Notes under the pieces: generated by a model | Told to the model about the DNA's origin: nothing | Database searches by the model: none | The model's input: only the letters and a program-made list of their open reading frames with translations | Made by a program: the position numbers and the translations under genes | Source of the DNA: Lactobacillus kullabergensis | Lineage (GTDB): Bacteria > Bacillota > Bacilli > Lactobacillales > Lactobacillaceae | Reading direction: 5' to 3' | Length of the DNA: 64,000 nt | NCBI RefSeq assembly: GCF_000967195.1 | Contig: NZ_KQ033871.1 | Span: 1,346,569 to 1,410,568, forward strand | In this document: one piece after another, positions 46,256-53,865 of the stretch | How positions within the stretch are numbered: the stretch's first letter is position 1 | How the letters are laid out: each line of letters starts with the position of its first letter

Positions 46256-47143
46256 TTACTCTTGACTACGATCAGTTACAATCATTTTATCATTTTTTCC
46301 TCGTTCACATTCTGCTTGAAAATTGATATGGTTAATTCCTAATTTTTGTAATTTTGCACTAATTTGTTGCGTTAAAAATTCAAATTTACCAGCTGTTAAA
46401 TCAGCATCAACATTGACGTGTGCATCAAGCATGACATAACGATCGCTATAACGCCACACATGTACATGATGAATATTTTTTATTTCAGGAAAAGATAAAA
46501 CTATCTTATTAACTTCATCCAGATCGATGTCAGGATTAGATTCCATTAGCACATTTGCTGCCTTTTCTGTTATTTCACAAGCTTCGTGAAAAACGAAGAC
46601 CGACACTAATAAAGTCATCACCGGATCAATCCAGCTAATGTTCCAATAATAAATAAAAATGGCACCAATTACAACTGCTACACTGGAAAGAGCATCACTA
46701 AGCATATGCATAAAAGTGGATCGCACATTTAGATTTTGCTGTCCACCTTGATGCATTACCAACATTGAAACTACATTTGAAATCAAACCAATAATTGCAA
46801 CAACTAGCATTATGCCGCCACTGATTTTGGTTGGTTTCCAAAATCTTTCAATAGCTTCCACAAATAAAACAATACTAATTAAAATTAGAATAATACCGTT
46901 GGTAAAGGCAGCCAAAGTTTCAGCCCTGTCATAGCCAAAAGTTTTTCGCTTATTACTGCGTCTATTGCTAATGATATGTGCCACAAACGAAATAATTATT
47001 GCACCGACATCGCTAAGATTGTGTACCGCATCAGATAATAAAGATAAAGAACCTGATACGAAACCACCAATAAATTCTGCAACTGTAATAACAACATTAA
47101 GTGCAGTTACATAGGCAAATTTTTTTGTAGTATGATCTTTCAT
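46256..47143 (-). CDS. Cation diffusion facilitator (zinc/cobalt/manganese efflux)
   Basis: 295 residues from ATG 47143, with AAAGGA 7 nt upstream. About six membrane helices; metal-binding positions fit HNLSD (TM2) and HMLSD (TM5), and RKTFGYDRAETLAAF sits between TM2 and TM3. A C-terminal cytoplasmic metallochaperone-like domain follows (about 210-295). The ligand set (H/D-H/D) favours zinc-type CDFs, but metal specificity cannot be settled. Confidence 0.9.
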   Translation of the reverse strand: MKDHTTKKFAYVTALNVVITVAEFIGGFVSGSLSLLSDAVHNLSDVGAIIISFVAHIISNRRSNKRKTFGYDRAETLAAFTNGIILILISIVLFVEAIERFWKPTKISGGIMLVVAIIGLISNVVSMLVMHQGGQQNLNVRSTFMHMLSDALSSVAVVIGAIFIYYWNISWIDPVMTLLVSVFVFHEACEITEKAANVLMESNPDIDLDEVNKIVLSFPEIKNIHHVHVWRYSDRYVMLDAHVNVDADLTAGKFEFLTQQISAKLQKLGINHINFQAECERGKNDKMIVTDRSQE

Positions 47144-47170
47144 ATTTTTTCCTTTCAAACCCTAAAGGTG

Positions 47171-47202
47171 AAAAAAGCCCTACTTTTAAGCAGGACTTTA
47201 CA
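47171..47202 (-). terminator. Terminator after the histidine phosphatase gene
   Basis: AAAGTCCTGCTT pairs, with wobbles, with the GTAGGGCTTT arm, followed by TTTTTCACC on the minus strand. It overlaps the stop codon of the phosphatase gene. Confidence 0.7.
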
Positions 47203-47878
47203 TATCTTCAGCATTTACATTATAATCTACAATTTCAAAATCACCGTTATCACGAATTATTCCCCTAGTAACACTACCATTATTAGGAAAAACAATATCA
47301 TGGAGGCCATCACTTTGGTTCCAATATTTAATGGCTAAAGTTTTGATAAAATCACCATGGGACACTATTAAAACTCTTTTTTCATTTTTAGTCAGATCAT
47401 GGAGAACGTTAATCGCCCTAACCATCCGTTCATCCAGCTCTTTTTTATTCTCTGCCAAATGACGTGGATCCGCCTTTTTAGTAGCTTCACGAAATTCATA
47501 AATTCCTACTTGATTGATAATTTTGGTTACATCTGTTTGCGGACCAATACCTGCTGCCAGTGCAACTTCATTCCAAGTTTCCTCTATATCATCACCTTCA
47601 AAAGAACCGAAAAATACTTCCCGAAATTCTGGCAATTTTTTAATCTTGCCAATTTCTGAAACCTGGTTGGCGTCCTTCATTAAGTGAACCGTATCAATCG
47701 CACGCTTCAAATCGGAAGAATACATGTTGTCAAAATGAACTTGGCTCAAGGCATTTGCAGTTACCTTTAGGTCATTAATGCCCTTGACTGTCAGCGGAGA
47801 ATCACACCATCCCTGAACTTTGTTTAACTGGTTAAACATTGTTTCGCCATGACGGACAATATAAATTTCTGTTGCCAT
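47198..47878 (-). CDS. Histidine phosphatase family protein (PhoE/GpmB-like)
   Basis: 226 residues from ATG 47878, GGAG 8 nt upstream. IYIVRHGETMFNQLNKVQGWCDSPLT carries the catalytic RHG; VLIVSHGDFIK has the second His. The acidic residue is in LPEFREVFFGSFEGDD. Without the dPGM-specific loops, phosphatase is more likely than mutase. A second phosphoglycerate-mutase-superfamily member 1.3 kb from gpmA, not necessarily related in function. Confidence 0.85.
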   Translation of the reverse strand: MATEIYIVRHGETMFNQLNKVQGWCDSPLTVKGINDLKVTANALSQVHFDNMYSSDLKRAIDTVHLMKDANQVSEIGKIKKLPEFREVFFGSFEGDDIEETWNEVALAAGIGPQTDVTKIINQVGIYEFREATKKADPRHLAENKKELDERMVRAINVLHDLTKNEKRVLIVSHGDFIKTLAIKYWNQSDGLHDIVFPNNGSVTRGIIRDNGDFEIVDYNVNAEDM

Positions 47879-47911
47879 TTTGCATTCTCCTTTCATTTAA
47901 CGTGCTTTAAA

Positions 47912-48673
47912 CTATAACATATATGCCTTATAAAAGAAATACCCAGCCTGAATAAATGCTAGTGCTGCAATAAAGATACGAACATATTTGGCTGGAACTT
48001 TACGCAAAATATCCATTCCTAAATAACCGCCAATAAACATCCCAATAGCAAGAGGAATTGCCTGCATCCAGTATATTCGAGAAGTAAAAATAAAAACTAT
48101 TAGAGCAACAAGATTAGCTAGTCCACAGATGACATTTTTAATTGCATTGACAACTATAAACTTTTCATCAGTAATATAAGTTAATAAAACTAGCACAATT
48201 ACACCACCGGCGGCTCCAAAATAGCCGGTGTAAACACCCATCCCTAATAATGCAGCAATATAAAAAATTTCCTGCCAAAGTGGTCTTTTATGCGGTTCTA
48301 AACTATGATGCTTACCTGAAACAATTACCATAACACCCGAGCCAGCAATAAAAATTGGTACCACTTTTTCAAAAACACTAGATGGAAAAGCTAACAATAA
48401 ACGACATCCAATTAAAGAACCTACAATAGTAAATATAGAGTAAAAGGCCACTTGGTGCCAATGTCCCTTAAGCTCCTTTGTTGAAGAAATAGTCGAACCA
48501 ATACTTGTCCAAATCAAGGCAGCATCATTTGTGACATTGGCATAAACTGGCGGAATACCAACTGCTAGCAATACCGGATATGAAGCAAGAGAAGCCATTG
48601 AAGCCACTGACGACAACAAACCGCTGGCTACGCCCCCTATTAATATAAAGATTAGTGAAAAAATAGCTGCCAT
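47912..48673 (-). CDS. TSUP (TauE/SafE) family sulfite/anion exporter-like protein
   Basis: 253 residues and about eight membrane helices. GGVASGLLSSVASMASLASYPVLLAVG and GYFGAAGGVIVLVLLTYIT are the two TSUP repeat signatures. Family members export or import sulfite, sulfoacetate or other anions. No operon partner; substrate unknown. Confidence 0.87.
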   Translation of the reverse strand: MAAIFSLIFILIGGVASGLLSSVASMASLASYPVLLAVGIPPVYANVTNDAALIWTSIGSTISSTKELKGHWHQVAFYSIFTIVGSLIGCRLLLAFPSSVFEKVVPIFIAGSGVMVIVSGKHHSLEPHKRPLWQEIFYIAALLGMGVYTGYFGAAGGVIVLVLLTYITDEKFIVVNAIKNVICGLANLVALIVFIFTSRIYWMQAIPLAIGMFIGGYLGMDILRKVPAKYVRIFIAALAFIQAGYFFYKAYML

Positions 48674-48835
48674 TCAAATTAACTCCCTTTTAAAAGTTAA
48701 TTTCTATTATAATGCTCTTGAAAAATAATTTAAGCAGGTATTTTAATTCTGACCAATTGTCTATTTAATAATGAAGTTTGATTTAACAAATTAGTCTCTA
48801 ACTAATAATTACTGACACATTATAGTTTTTGCACA

Positions 48836-48876
48836 CAAAAAAGAATTAACTTTAGTCGATAATAAAGCCAATTCTT
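48836..48876 (-). terminator. Terminator after the SdpI-like gene
   Basis: AAGAATTGGCTTTA pairs with TAAAGTTAATTCTT (one mismatch-wobble), followed by TTTTTG on the minus strand. It lies about 50 nt beyond the sdpI stop. Confidence 0.75.
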
Positions 48877-48927
48877 CTCTAAAATAAATATTTTGTTTTA
48901 AATTCATCTCTCAGTTTCTTAAGTTAC

Positions 48928-49566
48928 TTAATATCCTTTCTTACTCAACAGATATGAGTAACAAGTTGGAAGTAAAATAACTATAATAGTAACGGATATA
49001 ATCGACCAATACATTTCCCAATAAGAAGTTAGAAGCAGAACAATGCCGCTGATAAAAAAGATCCATCCGGCAAATCTGTGTGTTTTACGCCAATTTTCCG
49101 TATTATTCAAAGTCCATGGTAATTTAATGCCAACGACATGATTGGGACTAACTTTAGGCAGATAATTACCAAAAATAATAAAGAACAGTCCCAAAAAAGC
49201 ACTAAGCATAAAGGAGCCTTTTACTTTATGACCCAGTGCATAGGCATAAAGTGACAGATTTACGATATTAGTAATAACAGGAACAAGCCAAAGGGTAATA
49301 TTAACTATCTTAAAATCAAGATTTTTGGTTTCTTTTTGATTGTGTAATATAAAAAAAACCATTACTTGAAGCATAATTCCCAAAAAAGGCAGACCAATAA
49401 TAACCCATAATTTATTGCTAAAAGCATTTGGCATATCAGTCATCCCAAAGTGTGTGGCCATTTTTTGCGGCAAACGATTATATAAAAATGCTCCGGTCAA
49501 AATTGGAAATAAGATTAGCAAAAGCGAGATTAATTCTGTTTGACGAATACTATTCTTTTTCATCAT
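48928..49566 (-). CDS. SdpI-like immunity/membrane protein
   Basis: 212 residues and six membrane helices. An N-terminal DUF1648 segment (LPQKMATHFGMTDMPNAFSNK) is followed by the SdpI part (FGNYLPKVSPNHVVGIKLPWTLNNTENWRKTHRFAG), the signature of SdpI. In Bacillus SdpI gives immunity to the SdpC toxin and sequesters SdpR. Here no sdpC-like toxin gene is visible nearby. It overlaps the regulator gene, so they are co-transcribed. Confidence 0.85.
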   Translation of the reverse strand: MMKKNSIRQTELISLLLILFPILTGAFLYNRLPQKMATHFGMTDMPNAFSNKLWVIIGLPFLGIMLQVMVFFILHNQKETKNLDFKIVNITLWLVPVITNIVNLSLYAYALGHKVKGSFMLSAFLGLFFIIFGNYLPKVSPNHVVGIKLPWTLNNTENWRKTHRFAGWIFFISGIVLLLTSYWEMYWSIISVTIIVILLPTCYSYLLSKKGY

Positions 49567-49828
49567 GATCTCCTTTCAGATCAACAAGCCAACCCATAAT
49601 TTCTTCTATAATAGAAGTATTTAGCGAATAATAAATAAAGTTTTTTTCGTGTTCCTCTTCAATTAAATCAGCCTTTTTCAGCATATTAAGATGGTATGAA
49701 ATAGTAGCTTTAGTCATATTAAAATGATTAGCAATATCTCCTGCCGACATTGGTCCATTTTTTAAAAGCTGCAATATTTTGCGGCGCACTGGATCTGACA
49801 AGGCATTAAAACTAGACTCAAAACTCAC
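49550..49828 (-). CDS. ArsR/SdpR-family autorepressor
   Basis: 92 residues. The winged helix-turn-helix ALSDPVRRKILQLLKNGPMSAGDIANHFNMTKATISYHLNMLKKADLI is complete. Typical SdpR length; ligand-binding cysteines for metals are absent. In Bacillus SdpR represses its own operon and is sequestered by SdpI at the membrane. The next gene is sdpI-like, with overlap. A palindromic operator sits over its promoter. Confidence 0.9.
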   Translation of the reverse strand: MSFESSFNALSDPVRRKILQLLKNGPMSAGDIANHFNMTKATISYHLNMLKKADLIEEEHEKNFIYYSLNTSIIEEIMGWLVDLKGDHDEKE

Positions 49829-49849
49829 ATTAGTTTCTTTTCCTTTCTA

Positions 49850-49883
49850 TTTAGATAAATATCTAATTAGATATTTGTCTAAA
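49850..49883 (-). promoter_or_regulatory. Palindromic operator of the SdpRI operon
   Basis: A 34-bp inverted repeat: TTTAGATAAATATCTAA facing TTAGATATTTGTCTAAA, arms differing at one position and meeting at AATT. It overlaps the -10 (TCTAAT) of a TTGTGA-17-TCTAAT minus-strand promoter whose -35 is at 49889-49894. A strong autoregulation site. Confidence 0.8.
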
Positions 49884-50072
49884 TAGTATCACAATTTTCG
49901 TAAAACACAATAATTTTTAACATATTAATTACAATTTCTTGAACTATAGTAAAAATAATAAAACAACGTAGGTGGCTTTGTGAGAACTCAGAAAATTATG
50001 AGTAAAAACGTGTTCATGAATATTTGTATTTAATTTAGCTTAGCTAATCGTTATAATGCAGAGGGTTAGTTA

Positions 50073-50747
50073 ATGAAAGGAAAAGTACACTTGGCAAAAT
50101 ATGAAACTTTAATTTTTATTCTTGAAGGAAGCTTATTAAACGAAAAAGTTGCAGAACAAAATGCACTTAGGCAAACTTTGAAATTAACTGGCAGAGAATA
50201 TGGTCCAGCTGAGCGCATACAATATAATTCATTACAAGAAAAGATTAAATTACTAGGATTTGATGAGCGCATTAAATTAACTTTGCAGGAATTCTTTAAA
50301 AATGACTGGATTTCTGCGAAAGGCACTTTTTATAACCAGTTGCAAAAACAAGATCAGTTAAATAAAGATGTAGTGCCCTTTTTAGATGAGGTGAAAAACA
50401 AAGTTAACTTGGTTTTGCTGACGAAAGAGAAAAAAGATGTGGCTTCATACCGCATGCAAAATACAGAGCTAATAAATTATTTTTCCGCAGTTTATTTTAA
50501 AGACGATTTTGCATGTAAGTTTCCAAATAAGAAGGTTTTGATAACAATATTGCAGCAGCAGAATCTGACGCCAGCCACTTGTCTTGTAATTGGGACAAAC
50601 TTAGTCGATGAAATTCAGGGTGCCGAAAATGCTAACCTGGATTCTCTTTGGCTAGCGCCCAAGAAAGTAAAAATGCCAATTAGTCCACGTCCAACTTTAC
50701 ATTTAAATAAATTAACTGATTTATTATTTTACCTAGAATTAAGCTAG
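50073..50747 (+). CDS. HAD-superfamily protein lacking catalytic aspartates
   Basis: 224 residues. Region 1 reads LIFILEGSLLN where active HAD phosphatases have FDxDGT; both Asp residues are replaced. Motif II is retained as VLLTKEK (Thr), a Lys of motif III lies in FPNKKV, and motif IV is CLVIGTNLVDEIQGAENANL where active ones have GDxxxxD. Only the later Asp-Glu remain. It looks like a pseudoenzyme with a YjjG-like fold and a helical cap. ATG at 50073; a TTG seven codons downstream has AAAGGA and is an alternative. Confidence 0.8.
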   Translation: MKGKVHLAKYETLIFILEGSLLNEKVAEQNALRQTLKLTGREYGPAERIQYNSLQEKIKLLGFDERIKLTLQEFFKNDWISAKGTFYNQLQKQDQLNKDVVPFLDEVKNKVNLVLLTKEKKDVASYRMQNTELINYFSAVYFKDDFACKFPNKKVLITILQQQNLTPATCLVIGTNLVDEIQGAENANLDSLWLAPKKVKMPISPRPTLHLNKLTDLLFYLELS

Positions 50748-50783
50748 TTTATAATAAAGTAAAAGAATTGTGAGGTAAAACAA

Positions 50784-51368
50784 ATGAAAAAAGTAGCTGT
50801 GATTTTTGCCGATGGTTGTGAAGAAGTTGAAGGTTTAAGCGTTATTGATGTATTACGACGCTTAGGTATTCAAGCTGATATGGTTGGGCTTACTAGTACA
50901 ACGGTAAATGGTGCACACAATATCAAACTTACCTGTGATAAAACTGTTGACGATAGTCTATTGGATTATGACCTAGTAGCTCTTCCAGGTGGAACAATCG
51001 GAGCAGAAAATTTACGTGATAATAAAAAACTGGCAGATCTGATGATAAAACGGCATAACGCTAACCAATGGGATGCCGCAATGTGTGCTGCCCCCATTGC
51101 TCTTGCCCGTTATGGCGTTATAGCTGAGGCTTATTATACATGTTATCCCGGGTTTGAAAAACAAACCAAAAAGGATGCACCAAGCGGTCACTTCAAGGAA
51201 GATATTACTGTAACTGATGACGAATATAAAGTCATTACTAGTCGCGGTCCGGCAACTGCTTGGGCGTTTGCATATGCAATTGCAGAAGCTCTGGGAATTG
51301 ATACTAAGGATCTAAAGGCGGGCATGTTATACAATTACCTAGCCGACAATATTCAAGATAGTTTGTAA
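50784..51368 (+). CDS. DJ-1/PfpI family protein
   Basis: 194 residues. The nucleophile Cys is in AAMCAAPIALA near residue 105, with the conserved Glu in GCEEVEGLSV near 15. FYP-like TCYPGFE and RGPATAWAFAYAI are family features. Members include glyoxalase III/deglycase-like and chaperone proteins; activity is unproven. The gene has its own leader and lies 36 nt from the pseudo-HAD gene on the same strand. Confidence 0.88.
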   Translation: MKKVAVIFADGCEEVEGLSVIDVLRRLGIQADMVGLTSTTVNGAHNIKLTCDKTVDDSLLDYDLVALPGGTIGAENLRDNKKLADLMIKRHNANQWDAAMCAAPIALARYGVIAEAYYTCYPGFEKQTKKDAPSGHFKEDITVTDDEYKVITSRGPATAWAFAYAIAEALGIDTKDLKAGMLYNYLADNIQDSL

Positions 51369-51387
51369 ATTTTTCTCTGATACGAAA

Positions 51388-51517
51388 GTGTCTGGGAAAA
51401 AACTCTAACTTAACTAAAAAGGCTGACAAATCACGTCAATAAAACGTTGATTTGTCAGCCTTTTTAAATTGTGAAATTTTTTAATTTAACTTCAAAGAGC
51501 ACTTTTTTCCCACACAC
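51388..51517. repeat. 130-bp nested inverted repeat with inner terminator
   Basis: Outer imperfect inverted repeat GTGTCTGGGAAAAAACTCT (51388 onward) and AGAGCACTTTTTTCCCACAC (to 51517) encloses a strong terminator-type hairpin AAAAAGGCTGACAAATCA/TGATTTGTCAGCCTTTTT (51416-51465). The inner hairpin is a plausible terminator for the DJ-1 gene. The outer arms are not explained by termination and may mark a small MITE-like or structured RNA element. Confidence 0.6.
51416..51465 (+). terminator. Terminator after the DJ-1 gene
   Basis: GGCTGACAAATCA pairs with TGATTTGTCAGCC with a 14-nt loop, followed by TTTTTAAATT on the plus strand. It lies inside the 51388-51517 inverted-repeat element. Confidence 0.8.
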
Positions 51518-51904
51518 TTTTTATTACGATAGATTATTAACTTATTCATAACTTTAGATAACATCAAAAGTAAAATAATTCCTGAACAACCTATCAAAAA
51601 TGAGTTGCGTTAGCTTGTCCCGCAAAATTTGAGTTAAAAAAATTGACTATAACAATAAAATAAGTAAATTTAACATTAGTCTTAGTCATTTTATTCTTTC
51701 GAATATTTATTAAGTGACTGTAATTAACATTAAGATAACAATTTTTTGTAGCAGGAAATTGGCATTAATTTATTTTTTTACTGCTAAACACCTATGAACT
51801 AGTACTTCTTATTTACAAAAGTTATTTTTTATCGATATTTAAAAAATATGATAAAATTAGATTACCCTTAAAAAGGCAAAACAAATAATTGGGAGGTATT
51901 AAGC
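51518..51904. other. Intergenic region upstream of the choloylglycine hydrolase gene
   Basis: AT-rich, about 390 bp. A weak promoter region (GATAAAAT, ending near 51857) and the RBS GGGAGGT (51890s) belong to the hydrolase gene. No open frame, repeat or RNA was recognised elsewhere in it. Confidence 0.5.
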
Positions 51905-52939
51905 ATGTGTACAACTATTGCAATTAAATCTGATAGTGGTGACATATTTTGGGGACGGACTATGGACTTTACATTTGATCCCTTTAAACCTAGTGCGGAT
52001 AGCAAAATGACTACTTTTCCTGCAAACTATGAATTAAAGGGTTTGCACCAAAGCTGGACGACCAAATATCCGTTTATGGGTATCAACGTCAATGATTCAC
52101 TTTTCTTTAATGATGGTATAAATAGTGCAGGTATAGTTGGTGATGCACAATTCTTGGAAGAGGCTTCTTGGGATACAGTAGAAAGTCTTAAAAAGCGCGG
52201 ATTAAAACCTATAATTGGCGAAGAAGTTGTCGCATATGTTTTAAGTAATTTTGGCAGTATCGCTGAAATAAAAGAAGCTTTTAAGCATCTTGGTCAAGAG
52301 AAAACGAATTATCCTGATTGGGAAAATGCAGACACAGGCATCCCTACTCCAATTCCAATGCATTACACTTTCTGTGATCCAAGTGGTAAGAGCGTAATTT
52401 TAGAACCGGTTAATAACGGCGCATTTAAAATATACGACGGTATCGGTGTAATGACCAATAGTCCGGAATATCCTTGGCATCTTGACAATTTGCGGAATTA
52501 CTTACATTTAACTAATCACAATTTGGGTCATCACCAAATAAGCGATCAGCTAGACATTAAACAAATTGAAAGTGGTTCTGGATTATTAGGTTTACCCGGT
52601 GACTATACTGCTCCATCACGTTTTGTTCGTGGTACATTTATTTCTAAATTTTTAGCACCATTCCATTCTGATCAGGGAATTCCTCAACTGTATAATGTAT
52701 TCAAATCCGTCATGATTCCGCGGGGATTAGAGCATCTTCAGGAAGGTGAAGACAAATGTGATTATTCAGGTTACTGGGCAGGATATGATGTTTCAGACAG
52801 AAGTTTATACATTCAACCAGAGGATTGCCCAACAATGACAAAATTTGTTTTGGATTCTGATACAACCACTAAAATCACACAGCCTATTCAACACGACTTT
52901 AAAGTGTTAGAAACTAAAAGACAAAAAGCTTTAGCTTAA
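51905..52939 (+). CDS. Choloylglycine hydrolase family protein (bile salt hydrolase or penicillin V acylase)
   Basis: 344 residues, an Ntn hydrolase. Met1 is removed to expose nucleophile Cys2 (MCTTIAIKS). GRTMDF carries the Arg/Asp of the active site, MTNSPEYPWHL the conserved Asn, and PGDYTAPSRFVRG a further Arg. The N-terminus (CTTIAIKSDSGDIFWGRTMDF) is closer to the penicillin-V-acylase-like branch than to classic CTSIxYxxxxxYFGRNLD bile salt hydrolases, so I leave the substrate open. RBS GGGAGG 8 nt upstream. A strong hairpin terminator follows. Confidence 0.88.
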   Translation: MCTTIAIKSDSGDIFWGRTMDFTFDPFKPSADSKMTTFPANYELKGLHQSWTTKYPFMGINVNDSLFFNDGINSAGIVGDAQFLEEASWDTVESLKKRGLKPIIGEEVVAYVLSNFGSIAEIKEAFKHLGQEKTNYPDWENADTGIPTPIPMHYTFCDPSGKSVILEPVNNGAFKIYDGIGVMTNSPEYPWHLDNLRNYLHLTNHNLGHHQISDQLDIKQIESGSGLLGLPGDYTAPSRFVRGTFISKFLAPFHSDQGIPQLYNVFKSVMIPRGLEHLQEGEDKCDYSGYWAGYDVSDRSLYIQPEDCPTMTKFVLDSDTTTKITQPIQHDFKVLETKRQKALA

Positions 52940-52999
52940 AATTTATTACCAGTTGATTTGAATTATTAGTCTTTTAATTGTTCTATTTGAAACAAAATT

Positions 53000-53026
53000 C
53001 GTGTAAAAGTTTGATACTTTTACACG
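53000..53026. terminator. Terminator after the choloylglycine hydrolase gene
   Basis: CGTGTAAAAGT pairs with ACTTTTACACG around TTGAT; CATTTTTAT follows on the plus strand. It can also end the converging minus-strand gene. Confidence 0.8.
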
Positions 53027-53044
53027 CATTTTTATAAACAACAA

Positions 53045-53692
53045 CTATTTACCAACTAATAGTGACGGATATTGTGTATACGATAAATCACCTTTATCAG
53101 CAAACCAGTCTTTTATTTCCTTTATTGATTTATTGGCAATTTTTTTGTTTTGACCGTGTAGCTTTTTAGCCTCATTTTTAGTTTGAATTAGTGATGGCTT
53201 TTTGCCTTCAAACTGTGAATCCATGACTTTTAACTCAGCTTTGATCAGTGGCTGTAAAGCTTTTCTCTTAGCATATATGTTATAAAGATCACCGTTAAAG
53301 AAGGTAACCCAGCCTTGATTTTTGCCACTTTGATCAACTATGTGAGCGACCAATTCAACCCTACCGGTACCAAATTCAGTAATCTTAAATTTTATATTTT
53401 TATCTGCCATTTTCTTAACCCAGCTTTTGCCAAACGGCTTAGAAGTATGACTAACGAAATCATTAACTTCGTGATAAACAGTTGCATTCCTAGCTAATTT
53501 AAATACGTAACCTTCTTTAGAAAACCGTTTAGCAGGCGTAACGGTCATACCCGGGTCGGTTGCAGGACTAACTGCTGCTGGCTTAGCAGTATCAGTACTT
53601 TCTGCTTTGGTCACGGTTAAAGTGGTTAATGTTGTAAAAGAAAAAAGGATGGCTGCAGAACATAAAATTGTTCTAAAATACTTGTGTTTCAT
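53045..53692 (-). CDS. Secreted protein of unknown function
   Basis: 215 residues with a signal peptide (1-31, VTKAE). A short Ala/Pro/Thr linker (32-56) precedes a basic domain with GYVFKLARNATVYHEVND and TGRVELVAHIVDQSGKNQGWVTFFNG, which have an SH3/SLAP-like beta pattern, then a helical C-terminus. No anchor, catalytic motif or partner gene recognised. Confidence 0.8.
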   Translation of the reverse strand: MKHKYFRTILCSAAILFSFTTLTTLTVTKAESTDTAKPAAVSPATDPGMTVTPAKRFSKEGYVFKLARNATVYHEVNDFVSHTSKPFGKSWVKKMADKNIKFKITEFGTGRVELVAHIVDQSGKNQGWVTFFNGDLYNIYAKRKALQPLIKAELKVMDSQFEGKKPSLIQTKNEAKKLHGQNKKIANKSIKEIKDWFADKGDLSYTQYPSLLVGK

Positions 53693-53816
53693 TTTTTAAC
53701 CTCAAAAATAAACTATAATAATAATTTGTAACAAAATTGTAACTTTATTACAATTATATGTCAACAATAATTAATTTTTTAACTATAAAAAAATTTTTAT
53801 CAATAATGAAAAAAAT

Positions 53817-53848
53817 AAGCCTTGAAAGTTAGACAGCTTTCAAGGCTT
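53817..53848 (-). terminator. Terminator after the P-type ATPase
   Basis: AAGCCTTGAAAG pairs with CTTTCAAGGCTT around an 8-nt loop, then ATTTTTTTC on the minus strand, directly after the ATPase stop. Confidence 0.85.
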
Positions 53849-53865
53849 ATTTTGAAATCAATTCT

